Notes under the pieces: generated by a model
What the model saw: the letters and a program-made list of their open reading frames with translations, nothing else
Databases searched by the model: none
What the model was told of the DNA's origin: nothing
Shown: piece after piece, positions 21,901 to 33,250 of the stretch
Numbering within the stretch: position 1 is the first letter of the stretch
Layout: every line of letters begins with the position of its first letter
NCBI RefSeq assembly: GCF_050947875.1
Contig: NC_134571.1
Coordinates: 229,596,024-229,660,023, forward strand
Direction of reading: 5' to 3'
Source: Dermacentor variabilis
Taxonomy: Eukaryota; Arthropoda; Arachnida; Ixodida; Ixodidae
Length of the DNA: 64,000 nucleotides
Made by a program: the position numbers and the translations under genes

Positions 21901-22107
21901 TGGGTGCCTACGTTGGTATTTTCGCAGTCAAGATTTCAAGGGACCTGAAGTTTGGCACAAAGGATAAGTGGTGAAAAATGCATAAAGTTGATGCTGTGGC
22001 AGGAAAAAATTTTGACTTGACCAAACATTTTTATATCGGAGTTCGATTTAATGAAGATTTACTGCTGTGGCTCTGGCATTTACGAGAGGCATTCATCAAG
22101 TTCGTAT

Positions 22108-22940
22108 TAACGCGACAGCGTTAAGGAGCTCGTGTCGCAGAAAAGCCGGTGTCGTCGGCGGCGTTGGCCGTGAGCGATAAATCCCGGCAGGCACTTCATG
22201 AATAAAAAAACAACTTGCAAGATGGGCTGGGTGGGAATCGAACCAGGGTCTCCGGAGTGTGAGACGGAGACGCTACCACAGCCACGAGTTCGATGCTTCA
22301 AAGCGGTACAAAAGTGCCTCTAGTGAATGCGGTGTTGCCTGAGAAACGAGCCGTAGAAAGTGATACTGCGGTGTATATCGGTAATTATGACCATGTAACT
22401 TAAAGAAGTCGCTGTTACATGAGTAGCGAAGGGCATTTCCGCTACATTTCTTCTGCGCTTTCCGCACACGCAGAGCCATCTTGCGGCAAACACAGAAGAC
22501 CCCCTCCTCTCAATGTACAGTGCTGCCCCGACAGGTGGCGTGCCACACGCGCATTGGGGCTGTGCGGGGACCGGTGCGAGGCGCGTCGCGGCCCGGACAC
22601 CCTCTCCCCTGACGACGCTTCGCCATGCTCCCTCACGGGTAGCATAATCAAGCGTCCTTCCTTTCTTTAGATCACTATCTGTCTATCTCTCTGCCCGTGC
22701 CAATCACGACGTTTGGCTGGCGTACATCGTTTCCCCCTCCGAGACACCGAGTTCTTTGGTTCGTTCCGCTTGCTCAGGCGCACGTTTCATTGCCGCGCCA
22801 AACGCTGCATTGCTCAACGCTCACCGCGCTCGATGCGGGGCGCCTCGTAAGTGATCGCTGCGCCGTAGCCCATTGTCTTACACCCCTTGGCGGGTCGACG
22901 GGAACACTGTCGCGTTTCACTCTTGAAGGCGAAGCTTAAG
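22108..22940. mobile_element. Probable MITE-like composite repeat with a tRNA-like segment
   Basis: It begins near cgacagcgttaaggagctc and ends near gaagcttaagcgtcctcc; the ends are weakly complementary. I recognise the left part as a dispersed tick repeat. At 22222-22296 the minus strand has a tRNA-like region with a perfect B box, GGTTCGATTCC, and a T7 run downstream, resembling a pol III SINE head. It does not fold as a full tRNA gene by eye. GC-rich 22540-22930 has no supported gene. Confidence 0.45.
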
Positions 22941-23257
22941 CGTCCTCCAATTTTTATTGCTCTGAAGAAGCAGAGATAGAGCAATGAGACTTGGGCAAGA
23001 ATTTAACCTGAGCCTGTATTCACATTAAATTGCTGCACTATTCGGTCAACAGATGTCTGCCAGACAGAAAGCATTAGAGCCTCCACTTGTACGTCAATTT
23101 GTAGTTTAACCATTGAGTGACCATGGGCTGCTTCATCCTTAGTCATCCAGGCTTGTTCGACTGCATTGTAATCATCTCTACTGTCACCGTACATTGCCAC
23201 CTGCTTGGCATGAATCTCTTTACCATTGTGTCCCTTGAAATGCAAAAAGTGAATCAC

Positions 23258-24526
23258 TGCTTGTGCTTTTTTCCGAGTGGACACGGCCATTTTTGTTTTG
23301 GTGTTGGAAAAATTTACTGCTGTACTATGTACGAAACAAGTGTTATGTTCCATAGAAACTCAAGATGTGTTCGGATTTTCTTGCCTATCAGGTGCACCTG
23401 TCCAAAATTTATGGTCACAGTAATACAAAATTTGTCAATGGCCCTTGATAAAAGGCAGCCAAGTGGACCATAAGCCAAAGTGTTGCAGTCGGTTTGCTAA
23501 TTGGATAAATGGGTCTATATAGGATCAACTAGAAAAGCATTATTACGTATTGGGCATTCTCATAGCATGATTGTTGTGTGACATTCCAACACCAATAACT
23601 TAAGGCTATTGTGTTTACCCTAATTTGTAATGAAACTACATTTAAACCTCGATATAATTAAGTAGGTAAAATTAGAAATTTGCTTGTGCTTTTTTCCGAG
23701 TGGACACGGCCATTTTTGTTTTGGTGTTGGAAAAATTTACTGCTGTACTATGTACGAAACAAGTGTTATGTTCCATAGAAACTCAAGATGTGTTCGGATT
23801 TTCTTGCCTATCAGGTGCACCTGTCCAAAATTTATGGTCACAGTAATACAAAATTTGTCAATGGCCCTTGATAAAAGGCAGCCAAGTGGACCATAAGCCA
23901 AAGTGTTGCAGTCGGTTTGCTAATTGGATAAATGGGTCTATATAGGATCAACTAGAAAAGCATTATTACGTATTGGGCATTCTCATAGCATGATTGTTGT
24001 GTGACATTCCAACACCAATAACTTAAGGCTATTGTGTTTACCCTAATTTGTAATGAAACTACATTTAAACCTCGATATAATTAAGTAGGTAAAATTAGAA
24101 ATTTGCTTGTGCTTTTTTCCGAGTGGACACGGCCATTTTTGTTTTGGTGTTGGAAAAATTTACTGCTGTACTATGTACGAAACAAGTGTTATGTTCCATA
24201 GAAACTCAAGATGTGTTCGGATTTTCTTGCCTATCAGGTGCACCTGTCCAAAATTTATGGTCACAGTAATACAAAATTTGTCAATGGCCCTTGATAAAAG
24301 GCAGCCAAGTGGACCATAAGCCAAAGTGTTGCAGTCGGTTTGCTAATTGGATTAATGGGTCTATATAGGATCAACTAGAAAAGCATTATTACGTATTGGG
24401 CATTCTCATAGCATGATTGTTGTGTGACATTCCAACACCAATAACTTAAGGCTATTGTGTTTACCCTAATTTGTAATGAAACTGCATTTAAACCTCGATA
24501 TAATTAAGTAGGTAAAATTAGAAATT
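23258..24526 (+). repeat. Three tandem copies of a 423-bp unit
   Basis: Units start at 23258, 23681 and 24104. I see only two differences, both in the third copy (ggattaatggg for ggataaatggg, and actgcattt for actacattt). Both the start of the array and the sequence right after it have tgctt, a microhomology at the duplication joint. Each unit holds the same accidental 70-codon ORF. Nothing suggests a gene. Confidence 0.95.
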
Positions 24527-25560
24527 TGCTTCATTATATCGAAATTTCGTTGTATTGATATTCGACCTTTTATTAAGAACAATTGCCAACAAATTTTTCT
24601 TACAAGGAAAAGGGACGCAGAATTTTCAGAATTATTGGGCAGTCGAAAAAAAGCAAACTTGAATGAGAAAACAGTTCATTTTGATAAATCTGGGAGTTGG
24701 CAATGAATGATGCCAACTGCCAAACGTCGACGATTTCTTCATATTAGCAGTGCGAATTAAGTGAAGCCAGCCACATTTTTGCGTGCACTCAGCCCCCGCG
24801 GCTGATAGCGTCGTCCGCACTGAGACGACAGTATCGTGAAAAGTTCTGGAAGCAGGGAGCAAATGCTTCGTTTCTCTCTATCTCCAACGGGTCACCGAAA
24901 CGTGAGATTATGCAAACTCCAATATTAAATGCGTAGTAAGACAGCTTACATGATGCCACTCCGTCTCGGCACGGCCACTCTTTGCACACGAGGAGGATCA
25001 CCTCCTTTAAAGCCGGGTGCGCGGATGCATATGCGCCGAGCTGCACTACAGCCATGCGCAGCCACAGGCCGAGACATGCATCAAAAATCGTGGCAGCACC
25101 AACTTACCCCTCCCTTTTTGCCTGTGCGGGAAGGTGGCACTCGAGAAGTTGCCGTCTTTCATGTCTCACCCTCGCACACTGTCACTCACACCTAAAGCAC
25201 AAAGTGCACAGGGCTGACAGGCTCTTGTTGGACTTGGACTTCATACAGAACATGTTGCGACTCCGCTTCAGCGGGTCGCTTTTGTCACACCGCGAGCCAT
25301 TTGAGAGGTGCGGTTGCAAGCAGCCGCTTGTAATTTAGCCATTTGAGCATCTGCATCCACGGAAGTTTTCATTTATTGCCTCGGCATTGCTTTGCGGCGA
25401 AAGCGAAATTTCATTATATTGAAATCGCACACAAGCATACTTTGTTAAATTAAGGTTCTGAATACATGATGTTCTATGGACAGGAGGTTACAAAAAGTTA
25501 AACACTTTGTTATATTGATAATTTAGTTACATTGAAATTCGCTATATTAAGGTTTAGCTT
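24480..25560. mobile_element. Probable non-autonomous DNA transposon with TTAAACCTCGATATA-type ends
   Basis: The left end reads tttaaacctcgatataatt, and the right end ctatattaaggttta is its approximate reverse complement; internal AT-rich blocks near both ends (cattatatcgaaatttc; aaatttcattatattg) also mirror each other. The left terminus overlaps the end of each unit of the 423-bp array, so the triplication came after this insertion. No transposase is seen. Boundaries are approximate and no target duplication was confirmed. Confidence 0.5.
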
Positions 25561-25630
25561 TTATTGTGGGCTCATCATGCAAAGCTTAAAACTATACAAA
25601 AGCAACGAAGTTGGTTGTCTTGTGCTGCAG

Positions 25631-25692
25631 GTGCTGCCACCGCTGAATGATGTCATGAACCGTCCTGAATCAGGCAACACCTTGCGCAACAG
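25631..25692 (+). CDS. Ric8: Ric-8 (synembryn) internal exon
   Basis: The 62-nt exon encodes VLPPLNDVMNRPESGN followed by TLRN and the first two bases of an Arg codon. It is preceded by a pyrimidine-rich tract ending ttgtgctgcag and followed by a consensus donor, GTCAGT. VLPPL followed by an RPE(x)G...LRN stretch is the known Ric-8 segment just before the next exon's LVRLMT-like start. The split codon AG|G joins exactly to 49902. Ric-8 is a cytosolic chaperone and guanine exchange factor for G-alpha subunits. The exon is isolated among repeats; earlier exons were not found in the 25.6 kb upstream. Confidence 0.85.
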
Positions 25693-26419
25693 GTCAGTGT
25701 TTTATGCTTACATTTGGATGATTTCACCCTTTAAGAGAGGGCTTTTATTTGCAGATGAGAATGAAGTGCCATATTATTATTAAATTTGAGGTGCCTAATT
25801 TTTGTTTTGAGACACATTAACCAAAATTGAAGGCAAAGATGATTTGTGTCTGATTAAGTCACAGACACTTCGCCTGGCTCCGTTGTTCATCTTGTGAAAA
25901 CAGCTGGGACTGCATGCACACCAGTCACATGAACACTGTGCAATATGGGTGAAATAAGTGAATGCAGACACAAAGTTCTAGAAGAAGTGTGTTCCAGGAA
26001 TGTTGGAACAGTCGTTTGTGAGATAATGACACTGACTGAGGACTTGTTCCATATGGCGAGGTTGGTATTTGAAAATGTAGTCATACAGTTCTACTACTCT
26101 TTGGTTTGTTTCAATAGTGCTTGCACATTGTCTGTCTAAAACTCATTAAAATGGCAGCTCTTTGCACCCGGTGGCAACACTTGTGTGGCAGCACAACGAA
26201 AGCTACGGAGCCCCAAGGAAACATTTTTTTCTGCGCATCTGCATGTAGTCTGCGAATGTAACCTAGCGTGAAGCTAACCATACCAATTATTTGTTTTATT
26301 TTTTCCTTCAAAATTTATTTTATAACAAATAAAAAGCTTGCTTAGAAAAAGGATTTATGTTTCTTCCTGTTCCTGGTTTCCTAGCTTCCCGGTCTTCATG
26401 TCTTTCATGTCTTCATGTC
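25693..26419. other. Intronic sequence without a recognised feature
   Basis: This follows the Ric-8 donor site. It contains short ORFs only, without domain similarity I can recognise, and no clear repeat boundary. Confidence 0.5.
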
Positions 26420-26945
26420 ATTAGCATTGAATCAATACAGTGACACAACGTATTGCCACCGTCAAAACTAGTCATGTATGAGGCGTGTACTGCAGCAGAA
26501 TTCCTCTTTCCTGCTTCCTTAAGAACACACGATTCCATCTGGCACCGCCGGTGCAGGCGAGTGCTGAGAAACGCGTCATGTGGCAGCTGTGGTCCTCTCG
26601 CGCACTTCCTTTTGGATGCGCTGCACCATCTAGTGACACTGCTGAGAAGTTTGCGCATGGCCTCCGAAGCGAGAAGCATGGTACGCCTGAGAACACTGGG
26701 AATTGTTCCCTCGCTTGCTGCACATGCAGTGGCGCGTACTCAGTGACATAAATTGGCAAATGGTTCATTGACGAGTGGCATATACCCAGTGCATTTGTGG
26801 TGCAGCTCATTAAAGCATTGGCATGAAAGGTGTTCATTGATAGCAGCACATACCCAGTGAATTTGTGGTGTGCAGCCAACCAATGTGTCGGGTTGCTGTC
26901 CTTGAGAAACCCTTGAGACATGGGTTTGATTTCGCTCAGCATCTA
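26420..26945. repeat. Dispersed tick repeat, also found at 45260-45700 and 49270-49450
   Basis: Blocks such as gcgtgtactgcagcagaattcc, the caggcgtaccatgc-like region and the 'tacccagtg...ttgtggtg' block recur, diverged and partly in opposite orientation, at 41930-42020, 45260-45700 and 49270-49450. The local duplication at 26765-26880 (two copies of a 'acccagtg(c/a)atttgtggtg' unit) is also visible. The family is unknown to me and non-coding. Confidence 0.5.
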
Positions 26946-26959
26946 AGAAATTCAGGGGA

Positions 26960-27640
26960 TCAATTATCAAATCAATAGTTATATGCTTGAAAGAGTCCAT
27001 CAGTATAAATACCTAGGCATAACATTTAGATCAGATCTACGATGGAATACCCACATTGAAAATGTCATTTCCAAAGCTTTTAAAACACTCTGGTACCTGC
27101 GACGCACTCTGCACAGTGCTACTCCGGATTTAAAGTGCCTCGCTTACAAAACCCTAGTCAGACCGATAATCGAATATGCTAAAGTAATATGGGATCCTCA
27201 CACAGCAACTAAGTGTCACAAGCTTGATAGGATTCAGCGACTTGCTGTAAGGTTTATCTTTAATAAATGCCATCGAAATCATTCTTCAACAGATCTCTGC
27301 CAACAAGCCCAACTACCTATGCTAGAAACCAGCACCAGATATGAAAGACTAAAAACTCTTTACCTCATTATCAATATAATTATCTTAATATAAATAAATC
27401 AGATTACTTTGAGATCAAAACTAATGAAACATCAAGGCATCATCATAGTAAGTTTATCCCATTACTGCCTATAAAAAATAATTGTTTCAAGTTTAGTTAT
27501 TTTCCCAGAACTTGTAAATACTGCAACTCTGTTCCAGATTCTGCTGTTCGGTCGACATTATTAGCTGAATTTCTACACCACTTTGAAAATTTTATCTATG
27601 GCATTAGCACAGGGCGATGAGGTCAGATTGCTGCTGCATA
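26960..27640 (+). pseudogene. L2/CR1-like LINE fragment: RT C-terminus and tail
   Basis: From 26983 the frame reads QYKYLGITFRSDLRWNTHIE, then AYKTLVRPIIEYAKVIWDPH and RIQRLAVRFIFNKC, the thumb region of non-LTR RTs. After a frameshift near 27370 the tail continues (KFIPLLPIKNNCFKFSYFPR) to about 27640. It has no RNase H, in keeping with the L2/CR1 group. It is 5'-truncated, the usual outcome of incomplete reverse transcription. Confidence 0.8.
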
Positions 27641-28158
27641 AAAGATGGCTGTTGTTCTGATTTCTGAGTGATGCATTTTTGTTTTGTTTGTGTGTGTATT
27701 TCAAGGGATTATTTTTTTTTACTAATGTATAACTATGGTTTTCAATATGTTCTGTACTACTTATTTTGCTGTTCAGTTTTGTTTTTTCCACTCATATTAC
27801 AGCCCCTGAAGGTGGCTGACAGTACAGTGCAGTCCACTTATAACGATATTGAGAAAGACGAAAAATATGATCGTTATATCTGGACTGGTTATAAAAAAAT
27901 TTTTAAAAAAACTCTCAACATACCTTTGCAGCTCCGAACTCGAATTCGCTACTTGCTCTAAAGAATAGATGATGTAGAAAGTCGGCTGTGAAAAACAAAC
28001 TTTATTTGTAGCGCCAATGACCGTGTCAAGGGTTAGGCGCGCCGAAATAGTCCGCAATCTGCACTTGCTTTTGCGGCAGCTTCAGCTTCACAACCGCGGT
28101 GTGCATGGATTCCAGCTGCTGCGCTAACACTGGCGGCAATCCTTTGGCATGCATAAAA

Positions 28159-29245
28159 TCAATTAAGGAGTCGATCGACGACAGTGCACTTTACGTGGAC
28201 ATCGTGGTTGGGGTCAAGGAGCCAACCAATCTCGTTGTCACTGTCGCTGCTGCCGTCGCCACCGTCGCACAACTTTGCCGTCTGTCGAGACAGCACATCT
28301 TCGGCGATCGCCTCGTCGGTGACCTCATCGCAGAACGAGGCAGCACTGTCTGCAGTCAAAAACTCCTCCATCGACGCACCACCTGTGTCACCAGTAGGAA
28401 CGAGCTCCCAGAGCTCGGTTATGTCAGCGGCTTCCACCGTGTTGGTCTCAGTGGGTTGGGGAATTTCGTCCTGACGCACAAAGCCCGCCTTTTTGAAGCA
28501 GTTGTATATGGTTGACTGCTTTACTTCATACCATGCACCGTAAACGAAGCGAACGGCTTTCAAAAGGCTGATCTTCAGGTCAGGGGGCCCGTCTGCATGA
28601 CCCGACGTTCCAGGAGCTGCGCGGTCAATGGCCAAAATTAGCCACTCCAGCATGCGCCGCCGATACAGGACTTTAAAGTTGGCGATCACGTCGGCGTCCA
28701 ACGGCTGAAGGCCTGCCGTAGTATTCGGAGGCAGAAACATCAGTTCTACAGATGTTAGCTTCGGGTTAACGCTGTGTGCACTACAGTTGTCAAGTAGCGC
28801 TACACTACTTTTCTTCCTTGGCCTTCAATTAAAATGTCGAACTCGAGCAGCCATTCTTCAAACAGGTCGCGGGTCGTCCACGCCTTCTTGTTGCTGCGAT
28901 AGCGGACCGGGATGTGCCGATTCTTAAAGCACGTTGGCTTCTTTGATCGCCCGATCATGAAAGGCTTGAGACAATGGCTCCCGTCCATGCTAACGCACAG
29001 CAACACGGTCACCTTAAGTTTCGAGTGCTTCCCACCGGGGCATCGATCTCCTTTAAGAACGTGAGTCTTCGACGGCAACATTTGAAAAAACAAAGCAGTT
29101 TCGTCGCAATTATATATGTCCTTCTCCGCGTAGCGCTCCAGCACGCTGGGCAGCTTTGTCTGCAGCCACTGCTGCTTTGCCTCTGTGTCCAAAGATGCCG
29201 CTTCCCCTACCACGTTATTGTAAACGATTCCGGGCCGCTCTTTAA
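28159..29245 (-). pseudogene. Tigger transposase, C-terminal part (DDD catalytic domain)
   Basis: After the TTAA insert the minus frame continues with RPGIVYNNVVGEAASLD, then IYNCDETALFFQMLP (first Asp), GDRCPGGKHSKLKVTVLL, and the second Asp in LLDNCSAHS, then MFLPPNTTAGLQPLDADVI with the third. A single frameshift near 28799 separates KVV from ALLDNC. The C-terminal tail is acidic (GDGGDGSSDSDNEI-like). Pogo/Tigger enzymes cut and paste at TA. The catalytic residues remain, but the frame is broken. Confidence 0.9.
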
Positions 29246-31144
29246 AGGGAAGCTGAAACACTTTTCGAAAAAAATGAGTTCTCTGCGGCATTCTACAGTT
29301 TTGAGTCCCCTGAACACGAATATCTGGTTCAAAAAGTGCGGAAACAAACGCAAGCGGCTGTTTTTCCAAGAAAACGCACACCAGCGCCTCAGGGCATCGC
29401 GCGAACGCCGCTGTTGCCCGTGATTGGTCGGGGCCGCTGTGACGTCGTTGGCGGTAGTCGCCGGTCGGCGCCGCCGCATGTGTCCGTTTCAGAGCGTAGC
29501 ACCGTTCCTTTCTCTCTGGTAGCACGCGGTTGTGCTGTTCTGGCTTCATAGCTGAGTTGCAAGATGGAACGTTCTCGCTGTCTCCGACAGCTTGTATTGT
29601 CCCCGTACATGTTTGAACCCACAGCCGATACGGAAAACGATGGTGGCAACAGAGTCAACGACGATATTGAGTGTGCCAACAGCGAGAGCGATGTGTGCAC
29701 CTTCTCGCGCGCTGGAAATCTTAGCTGGTACGTATGTTTTTTTTTTTTCATGTAGCTGCACGTTGCAATGACGGGAGAAAAAATGCGCTAATGTGTCACT
29801 GGGAACATGCTGCTGGAAGAATGCCGAAGCACTAACTTCTCATTAGATTTACACGGGTGCAATTCCGCGATGTCAAGCACCTTGCCGCTGCTTGTCTTAA
29901 GTCCCGTGGTTTTTTCAGCGTTGATACACGATCGCGAACATAAGTGCCGCGTTTCAAAGTGCGCACATGCAGTGCTGTGAGGTACAGTCATGGAAGTTGC
30001 TTGTCATACACATCCAGAGATGACCAGAGGTATTATATGTGCAATATTCATACTATGGTTCGACGACTTTGCGAGTGTGGCTCGATCAAGAATCGGTATG
30101 CGTGCTCCATGCTGGTGTTGACATAAAGATATTAGGCAGTTTTAGCACCGCCGTGTGGTAAACACGATAACTGAACCGTACGTCGAATGTCACTAGGCAA
30201 GCCTACACTCCATTTGATACCTCAGGTGCATCGCTGTGGAAGCTACGCTCGAAGTCCGGTCACCAAAATTTATTACTGCGCGCGTTTCCGTCTATGCTTC
30301 GCAGCGTGCCAGCGGCGTTTGCTCGCGCGAGCATGCACGTGAAGCTGCTGCGACGGGCTGCAATTAAAAAATACCGAAAAGAAAATTTTTTTAAAAGAAC
30401 GTGTTAGCAGCCGTATAAGTACACGGATGGTTTCTATGGGTAAATTCTTTTTTTTTTTTCATTCGGAACTGAGCTTATATATGGAAAGCTTTCTGAAAAA
30501 TCGGGTCAAGAAACACCGAACTTTTTCTAAGTGCGAACGCAGCCACTGCAAGAAGTATCTCAAGCCTCCACAGCGTTGCACCTGATGTATGAAACGGAGT
30601 ATAGCAACGCTAACTTATCTCTCCTCACCGCACGTACCCACTGCGCTGCAAGCTTCTTTTCCTTCGGGAATTTGTGAAACACCACATCGTCTCGCCCGCC
30701 TGTGTGCGCTCAGCCGAATGCTGCACAGAACGAGGGCATGTTGGGCGCCCTTGGCTGTAGGCACTCACGCAGCACAGAAGGAAAGAACAGTTTACGAAAA
30801 TCGCAAAACAAACGTGAGCTGCGGCGGCGGCAGATCTCTCATAGCGTCGTTCAGTAAAGCGCAGGACGGAAAGAGGCATGCCAGCTCATGCCAGCACGCC
30901 GGTCCGCATCTCGGTTGGCTCGGTCTCCCCCCATGACGTCACTCTCGCCGGTTCTCTCCTCTGCCAACGTCCTCACCCGGCGCTCCGGGAAGCGATGGGG
31001 GCGTGTCCGCGCGGGTGATTTAGAAAGCGATTTCCGCCCGTTATATTAACAAAACGAAAAAAAAATTTCAGAACCGTAAATTATTAGGTCTGTTCTTCCC
31101 AATCCCAGCAATTCATAGAAATTGAAAACCGTTTCAGCTTCCCT
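29246..31144. mobile_element. TTAA-flanked DNA transposon inside Tigger transposase
   Basis: The 1,899-bp insert begins AGGGAAGCTGAAAC and ends with its exact reverse complement, with TTAA on both sides (29242-29245 and 31145-31148). Removing insert and one TTAA restores the reading frame WIQRFK-ERPG of the transposase. TTAA duplication fits piggyBac or Kolobok. It contains one exon-like + strand ORF (29564-29717) but no recognisable transposase, so it is probably non-autonomous. Confidence 0.9.
29564..29717 (+). other. Exon-like ORF (YMFEP motif) inside the TTAA element
   Basis: An ATG-started frame encodes MERSRCLRQLVLSPYMFEP followed by an acidic Asp/Glu/Asn stretch and ends LSW before GTACGT, a plausible splice donor (about 29729). 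Proteins that start with a short Y(x)FEP motif plus acidic stretch and then splice to the CxCGHC module of the P2X7-type domain are known in invertebrates, which links this exon to the fragment at 650-907. I found no clear second exon within the element. Confidence 0.4.
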
Positions 31145-31148
31145 TTAA

Positions 31149-31523
31149 AGCGCTGAATCCAGCCTCCCCCAGGCTCAAAATTTGGCCGTCCCAGAAGAAA
31201 AGCGAAGTTTTTCGCTTTGGTGGCAAGTATTGGCCCACTAATAGGCACATTATGCGCGCAGGTTGAGATGAACCACTGGTAAAGCGCCTCCTCAACGTCG
31301 GCGCACAAAGGGTCTCTAACCCTTTTCCGCTGATGGGCATGGCCGCTGATAGCTCCTGCCTTCACAATCTCGGTGCTCCCGGTTTTCAAGATGGTTGATA
31401 TCGTCGACTGGGCGAGCTCATACTTCTTCACAAGGGCGCTCACCTTGAAGCCGCGTCGAGAGTCCTGCAAAATATCCATCTTCGTGTCAAGCGACACAGC
31501 TTTTTACGCTTTGTCGGCGCCAT
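31149..31523 (-). pseudogene. Tigger transposase, N-terminal DNA-binding part (CENP-B-like)
   Basis: The likely start is ATG at 31521-31523 (MAPTKRK), followed by a one-base slip in an A run near 31505 into the frame SLDTKMDILQDSRRGFKVSA. It continues with a psq-type helix-turn-helix (KKYELAQSTISTILK) and a Tc5/CENP-B HTH (VEEALYQWFISTCAHNVPIS, GGGWIQRFK). These domains bind the inverted termini. The frame is cut by the TTAA element. Confidence 0.88.
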
Positions 31524-32692
31524 CTTCGAACTGGGTTGTACCGTTGGTCACGTTGGTTGCACGCTGCTTCGGTGGCGTCAGCCTGCTATCGCGAGAGAGA
31601 GAGACTGAGTGCGGCATAGAGTTTCTCACTGCATTACCTAGAGGGAAATCTGGCGCTGCTGCGCTGTGGTATGCATGGGAATGCCGGTATATTGTGGATT
31701 CGGATTGGCATCGTTCTCGTAGAGACAGGACACCTTGAAGACGCGCTTGGCAAGTACCGTTCCGTCTGTCACAATGATTCATTTTCTACTAAAACGGCAC
31801 GTGAAAAGCTGTTTTAGCTTTATTATTACGCGAAAACATGTTTTGTTTAACTATGAGAACTTGTTATTGTGTGTACGACTACATGTTACGTAAAAAGTAT
31901 CAGCGGGCCGCTAAAGTTGGAGGACAGACGACAACGTTCGCGCTCGCTTTGAAACAGTTGGTCGTCTGTTCTTGCTTTTCTTCGCTTGGTCATGCATCGT
32001 GAGTGAGTAAAGATGTAATATGCGTGAATGGAAACATTTTATGAAGATTTTACTTTGAGAACACGTTATTTGCGTAGCCATATCCACGTTTTAGACGAAG
32101 CCTCTTACAACACCAGCCAACACGAGCCTCGCAGACACATATACCGTCATTCCCATGACGGCACGGTGCCCCCTTAAGAAACTCCCATAGACGGTGGCGC
32201 AGATTACCCTCTAGGTGTTATAGTGAGAAACTCTATGGAGTGCGGGACGGGCGCCACCGCGCCGCTTTGCTTGTTGCTTTATTTTTTTCTCTCTCTCTTT
32301 CGGAGCGACTGTGGCCGACGCGCATGATGCAGCTAGCGCCATCTTGTGGCGCACTGCGCCTACTCAAGTACTCTCCGGTGCGCGGGCGGCGCGGGACGCG
32401 CAGCGTGGTAATGGCGGCAGATACGAACTTACGGAGGTAAACATCGCCTCGTCTCGACATCGTTCGTTTCAGGGAACTAAGCAACGCAAACGTTACGATT
32501 ATTTGGCACGGGAAAAGCCATCTGGGCGGCAATATTTTGATCGTTATATCCGATATGCGGTGAATAACCTATCGTTATAAATGGTTTTTTTTCCCCATAG
32601 ACCTAATGCATAAAGTGACACTCTCATGTCGACCCATCGTTATAACCGATATATCGTTATATGTGGTATCGTTATAAGTGGACTGCGCTGTA

Positions 32693-33250
32693 TTAGTAAA
32701 TGAAGGAAATGAATATTCGAAATTTCAGATAGTACTTTTGAATAATACGCTATTCTATATTCACTTCTTGGGCAGTTGTAATATTCGTGCTTTTTGAAGT
32801 GTTGGCAAACTCACGGTCACGGGTCTGTTTACTGTCCAATAATCGCTAAAGCAGAGTTTTTAAGATTAAAAAACTCACACGTTCAGCAAAACTGTATAAA
32901 TATTATGGCGGGAGTTTTCAAATATATTACTTATAATCATTCAATCGACTTTGTTTACCAACTGCAAAAAAGAAAAAGAACGGCAATATGCTGATACAAC
33001 GGCAACATAGGGTAGCGACATCTTGACACGTTTGTTGCCAGCAGTCTTTTCTCACTAGTGCCAAATCTACAGTTAGAAGATGAGGTTCTGATAAAGATAA
33101 CTTTTTATTTTGATCTGACACATGTTTTCTCTTTTAGATAATCGCTTCATTAATGTATCCTTCTTTTTTAAATATTGTAGTCATTTACTATAATATTTCA
33201 ATGGAAAACGATATGCTGATGCCAACGTAGCTGAGGCTGAGTCAATAAGA
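32693..33250. other. AT-rich, no recognised feature; may be hAT 5' region
   Basis: I see no ORF of interest or clear repeat boundary. It lies between the right TA of the Tigger element and the BED-finger ORF, so it may include the leader of the hAT relic. Confidence 0.4.

Larger units (their letters stand above)
27825..32690 (-). mobile_element. Tigger/pogo-like DNA transposon
   Basis: The termini CAGTGCAGTCCACTTATAAC and, at the right, the reverse complement of CAGCGCAGTCCACTTATAAC are near-perfect inverted repeats, flanked by TA (27823-27824 and 32691-32692), the Tc1/mariner-superfamily target duplication. The 4,866-bp element carries a minus-strand CENP-B-like transposase (31523 to 28159), itself interrupted by a TTAA-flanked element at 29246-31144. 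Without that insert it is about 3 kb. The right 1.1 kb is non-coding. Confidence 0.93.

Noticed and set aside
22222..22296. A possible functional tRNA gene on the minus strand
   Set aside because: The B box is good, but I cannot form a full acceptor stem or a normal anticodon arm; it sits in a dispersed repeat.
22419..22939. GC-rich ORFs on both strands
   Set aside because: They lie in a repeat with MITE-like ends and show no protein similarity.
23684..24319. A 70-codon ORF repeated in each 423-bp unit
   Set aside because: It repeats only because the DNA does; no domain, no codon bias, and it is not open to the same start in unit one.
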